Source: an uncultured Prevotellaceae bacterium
Lineage (GTDB): Bacteria > Bacteroidota > Bacteroidia > Bacteroidales > Bacteroidaceae
Direction of reading: 5' to 3'
Assembly: GCA_902774795.1 (NCBI GenBank)
Contig: CACYKA010000032.1
Coordinates: 1 to 44,552 of the forward strand
Length of the DNA: 44,552 bases
In this document: one piece after another, positions 42,701 through 44,552 of the stretch
Layout of the letters: every line of letters begins with the position of its first letter
How positions within the stretch are numbered: position 1 is the stretch's first letter
Translations under genes and position numbers: made by a program
The notes under the pieces: model-generated
The model's input: the letters and a program-made list of their open reading frames with translations, nothing else
What the model was told of the DNA's origin: nothing
The model's database searches: none

Positions 42701-44384
42701 GCCACTCTCGCTGCAAGCGACCATCCCACCAGACGCCCTCGAACATAGAGCCGCTACGGGTCTGTCCTGTTTTCTCGCCCTTGCAGTCATAGACATATTC
42801 ATCTACATAACTCAGAATTTCCATACCCTTGTGCGAGGCATCCATATCAATACAGATACCACGTCCCACGTCGTAAACAGAAGGCAGATACCACTCCTTG
42901 ATGTGCTCACCTGTAGCAGGGTCATAAATGAGTTGTCCCAACAAGGCACTCTGCTGAATGGCGTATGCTTCCAGTCCCGGACGGTCTGGGTCAATGTCGC
43001 TCAGGACATAACGGTCGCCGTGACCAATGCCGGGACTCTGAAACCACCCCGTATGCGGATTTACGCTGTAGCCACCCTGAATCATCTCATCAGTACCGTC
43101 GCCATCTACATCAGCCACGCGCAACTGATGGAATTCAGCCGGCCAGGGTCGCTTGTCGTTGCGGCTCCATGTGTGGGAATGATGCCAGTTGGACGGTGTG
43201 CCAGCTGTCCAGTCGTAGTCCCAAGTAAACACATAGTTATGATGAGTCTTATTGTTGTCGCGGTCGAGACATTCCATGACCAGCGAGGGGTGGATGCCGT
43301 CAAGATAGCAGATGGCGAAATGACCCTCCATAGCCGAATAGCCATCGCTCATATAGTTAGGACGGCTGGTGCGGGTGTAACTGTCAACGCCGTCAGAGAC
43401 CTCGTCGTATTTCAGTTCGTTGCAGGCAATCTCTGCACCTGTGGCTCCGTCAATGACTGACACATAAAAAGGCCGGTTGCGCACTGTCTGCGTGCGATAG
43501 TCCACGATGCCGTCACCATCAACGTCGGGCACGTCGCTTCCCATAGCATACTTGCCCCACGTCTCGTTCTGCTTGTCCCAGAAACGGGTGCCGTCGCTGG
43601 CACGTATCATTACCTCACAACGGCCGTCGCAATTAATATCGTAGGCCACGACCATATCGTTCTGTCCTGCACAGATGTTCACGTTAGGCCCCATATCGAC
43701 CGTCCAAAGCAGTTCGCCTGTCAGTCGGTAAGCCTGAATCTTATGCGAGGTGGTAGCCGTATTCTCCGTGTCTTCCTCACCCGAAGCTGAGCCTGCATAG
43801 AGGCGGTCAACGACCAGCGCATCGTATTCGCCATTGCCGTCGAGATCCATCGGCCAGCAGAACTTCGTGCGATAGTCATCACGTTTTATGACATTGTCGT
43901 CGAAGTCGAAGTCGAACCACACATTGGGGTAGGCCTGCGTCTTATAAAGGAAAGGCTTGCTCTTCTCCCCCTCCACGCCCTCAGGCGAAATGGCGGCCAC
44001 TGCATACTCTGTATTGTCGGTAAGTGTGGTGGCCAGACAGGTTACGGTGAGCGGCTTCTCATTCACCTTTGTATATTCCGTTGCACCCTTCGTCCTTTTA
44101 TAGACATTGTAAGTGGTGCCCTCCGGCTCCTCGGCCAACTTGCGCCAAGAAATGAGCGAGCCTGTGCCCGCTGCGCTGGTCACGCTGCGGATTGTGCTAC
44201 CCGAACGGTCCACCGCCACAACGCTGCGACCCAGTTGCTGTTGCAGTCTCTGTGCCACACTCACAGTGGGCATAAATATTACGATCAAAATAGTGGTTAG
44301 CAGTAGTCTTTTCATCATCGCATTGAGGGAATTGTTGGAATAAATTACAATCAAAATAGTGGTTTGCAGTAGTCTTTTCATCAT
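39762..44384 (-). CDS. PL11 rhamnogalacturonan lyase fused to beta-strand repeats and a dockerin-like tail
   Basis: The 1540-residue protein has three regions. Residues about 45-690 are a PL11 lyase (LGRSVVAVDRSGSTIRSV, then DLDGNGEYDALVV, AYDINCDGRCEV, RVADVDGDGTDEM calcium loops). Residues about 700-1420 are a long beta-solenoid with autotransporter-associated-type strand repeats (VNGGTLTVPNFYDGGKSSAL, LQLNGGTLVL, VGNGGTLAGTALLQNVTVQK). Residues about 1485-1540 hold two dockerin/EF-hand-like repeats (DVNGDKVVNGTDIQEVINYI and DVNGDGVVNGTDIQEIINII). The gene begins with a 66-base tandem duplication, giving two successive signal-peptide starts (MMKRLLQTTILIVI and MMKRLLLTTILIVI); translation from the inner ATG at 44318 is equally plausible. 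It overlaps the preceding gene by ATGA. It would cut RG-I, possibly held at the surface through the solenoid or dockerin. Confidence 0.9.
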   Translation of the reverse strand: MMKRLLQTTILIVIYSNNSLNAMMKRLLLTTILIVIFMPTVSVAQRLQQQLGRSVVAVDRSGSTIRSVTSAAGTGSLISWRKLAEEPEGTTYNVYKRTKGATEYTKVNEKPLTVTCLATTLTDNTEYAVAAISPEGVEGEKSKPFLYKTQAYPNVWFDFDFDDNVIKRDDYRTKFCWPMDLDGNGEYDALVVDRLYAGSASGEEDTENTATTSHKIQAYRLTGELLWTVDMGPNVNICAGQNDMVVAYDINCDGRCEVMIRASDGTRFWDKQNETWGKYAMGSDVPDVDGDGIVDYRTQTVRNRPFYVSVIDGATGAEIACNELKYDEVSDGVDSYTRTSRPNYMSDGYSAMEGHFAICYLDGIHPSLVMECLDRDNNKTHHNYVFTWDYDWTAGTPSNWHHSHTWSRNDKRPWPAEFHQLRVADVDGDGTDEMIQGGYSVNPHTGWFQSPGIGHGDRYVLSDIDPDRPGLEAYAIQQSALLGQLIYDPATGEHIKEWYLPSVYDVGRGICIDMDASHKGMEILSYVDEYVYDCKGEKTGQTRSGSMFEGVWWDGRLQREWLNSPGGSGWGTNMMITRVLGDRLCEFSQESNWVTHGGTGTRPAFMGDITGDWREEIILAKQNDNNSTGMVGYTTNMPTTYSIYCLQQDPHYRLDCTTRGYYQHPNTGFYLGGDMPMPPLPPVFTADLRNQMASGKSVMFDLQNANGSVFAVNGEAPTILYLMNPRGRDYVFKGTGTTGNGQLIKSMQGTATFNCNLGHTGKNIISEGTLEVNGDIAGPVELRARGTLAGNMTLNDTITFEGALNYEGCRLIPGNAMTSKKSMTLPGNVYLEYNAGDNSKLLVEGDLTFKNTNCLTVNLNSNEAAEYVVAECTGTLTCDVTKLQTRGLEGINYDLLVVDDKKLVLKINDTRSPQQNVVWMGGESATWNFKDKNFVLGDSSSEQATPFVTGDQVIFNDAAAKKTITVPEMMVTSGVVFDAGKYVLQGDGGLSGESGVTVNKAADVTLNMKYSDYTGKTIVNGGTLTVPNFYDGGKSSALGSASADKGNLQLNGGTLVLSKDNMGTDRQIVLTDTATIRITQANSSLSLKGQVSGTGYLVKDGAGQLNFTYGGTNGFAGVIVKKGVIAQGAWNSTFGKSGSPMLLAGGEVHQIDVNNMSTVPEFNHQVTVAAGTTNKIVGSSRGRINGTVSGAGNLTIQTRYVRCDVGASFNNFEGTLTALGDGGNFRLMTSAADMSKARLVVGAGTTVSFMTSGGNSEASATLKIGTLQGTATDGVLGGSQSSYQAGFLNEDSKFSGLLKGQRFTKVGTGKLTLVTAGHTSPITVSGGMLVAQNTTSTDFTSAAVTVGNGGTLAGTALLQNVTVQKGGTILGGLGTTGTGVLRLNGNLVMNEGSSMRCLMGNNTGNARVNVKGSITHNGDTLVIVVPASRKLSVGDEIQVFSTGFSSASGEVIVRSECEDYRYEFDSSLLNSDGKVTVTLVEELALRGDVNGDKVVNGTDIQEVINYIVAGEYYKMADVNGDGVVNGTDIQEIINIIVNAD

Positions 44385-44409
44385 CTCATTGAGGGAATTG
44401 TTGGAATAA
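44278..44409. repeat. 66-base tandem duplication over the PL11-dockerin start
   Basis: Units 44278-44343 and 44344-44409 differ at about three to four positions. Each contains a complete start ATGATGAAAAGACTACTG. The length is a multiple of three, so the frame is kept. The outer unit also supplies the last codons of the upstream gene. Confidence 0.95.
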
Positions 44410-44552
44410 CATAGAATTTACGACCGGTCTTGAAGTCCAGCATCCATTGATCAGCAATGATATGGTCATCAAGGGCCTTTATCTTCAAAGTGTGCTTGCC
44501 TTTCTGCACTTTCACAGGGGTCTGCTTCAACGCCTGACCACGAAGGACGCTC
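44381..44552 (-). CDS. C-terminus of a secreted carbohydrate-active enzyme, partial at window edge
   Basis: The frame ends LKIKALDDHIIADQWMLDF followed by KTGRKFYVIPTIPSMR and a stop at 44381-44383. Only 56 residues lie in the window. The KALDDH...DQWM.DF tail is nearly the same as that of the GH2 relic at 39485, and it has the look of the C-terminal beta domain of large glycosidases of this locus type. The family cannot be fixed from this part. The stop overlaps the next ATG by four bases (ATGA). The last few codons (IPTIPSMR) come from the 66-base duplicated unit and probably replace the original end. Confidence 0.75.
   Translation of the reverse strand, partial: SVLRGQALKQTPVKVQKGKHTLKIKALDDHIIADQWMLDFKTGRKFYVIPTIPSMR

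Noticed and set aside
42432-43460. 342-codon plus-strand frame opposite the PL11 domain
   Set aside because: It is long but antisense to conserved calcium-loop repeats, with no recognisable motif or promoter.

Overview
The window looks like a chromosomal segment of a Bacteroidota gut bacterium, most likely Prevotella/Segatella. The reasons are Bacteroidota-type promoters (TAnnTTTG about 7 bases upstream of the start point, nearly no Shine-Dalgarno sites), a SusC/SusD pair, secreted proteins ending in a KGLYIVNGKK-type tail, and a DVNGD...GTDIQE dockerin-like tail. No rRNA, tRNA, CRISPR or complete insertion sequence is visible. The genus is inferred from sequence style, not from a search.

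Layout. (1) 1-660: two broken genes meet tail to tail, a WYL-type regulator N-terminus and a mobile-element-type ATPase cut at its Walker A motif. (2) 821-17109, all minus strand: a fructan (probably levan) utilisation locus. Its order is transmembrane sugar-sensing AraC regulator, SusC, SusD, surface binding lipoprotein, divergent GH32 lipoprotein (endo-levanase position), two extra secreted proteins plus a 55-residue small protein, GH32 exo-enzyme, MFS sugar transporter and fructokinase. From memory this order parallels the B. thetaiotaomicron levan locus, except for the inserted secreted proteins and a regulator without kinase or receiver domains. Four promoters of the locus carry a GAACGAT element 50, 50, 50 and 30 bases upstream of the -7 box, which looks like the regulator's operator. 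(3) 17302-18534: a Fic AMP-transferase gene with two tandem palindromes in its leader. (4) 18871-25828, plus strand: an M16 protease and an SDR oxidoreductase lie between two copies of the 5' end of a frameshifted inositol-monophosphatase gene; a Cu/Zn-type permease and a periplasmic HAD phosphatase follow. (5) 25833-44552, minus strand and continuing past the right edge: a pectin (rhamnogalacturonan I) locus with two PL11 lyases (one fused to beta-strand repeats and a dockerin-like tail), two GH2 enzymes (one fused to an SGNH esterase), a beta-propeller-DUF362 protein, CE7- and SASA-type esterases, a collapsed GH2 relic and the C-terminus of another enzyme.

How it works together. In the first locus levan would be cut at the surface, imported by SusC/SusD, trimmed to fructose by periplasmic GH32, sensed by the regulator, carried inward by the MFS protein and phosphorylated by the kinase. 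The second locus would deacetylate and cleave the RG-I backbone and remove galactose side chains; its SusC/D and regulator would lie outside the window.

A recurring oddity is that short tandem or palindromic repeats of intergenic type have entered coding sequences: the apparent signal peptide of the GH2 at 25833-29036, the metal-binding loop of the permease, the middle and end of the CE7 esterase, and a 66-bp duplication of a signal peptide at 44278-44409.
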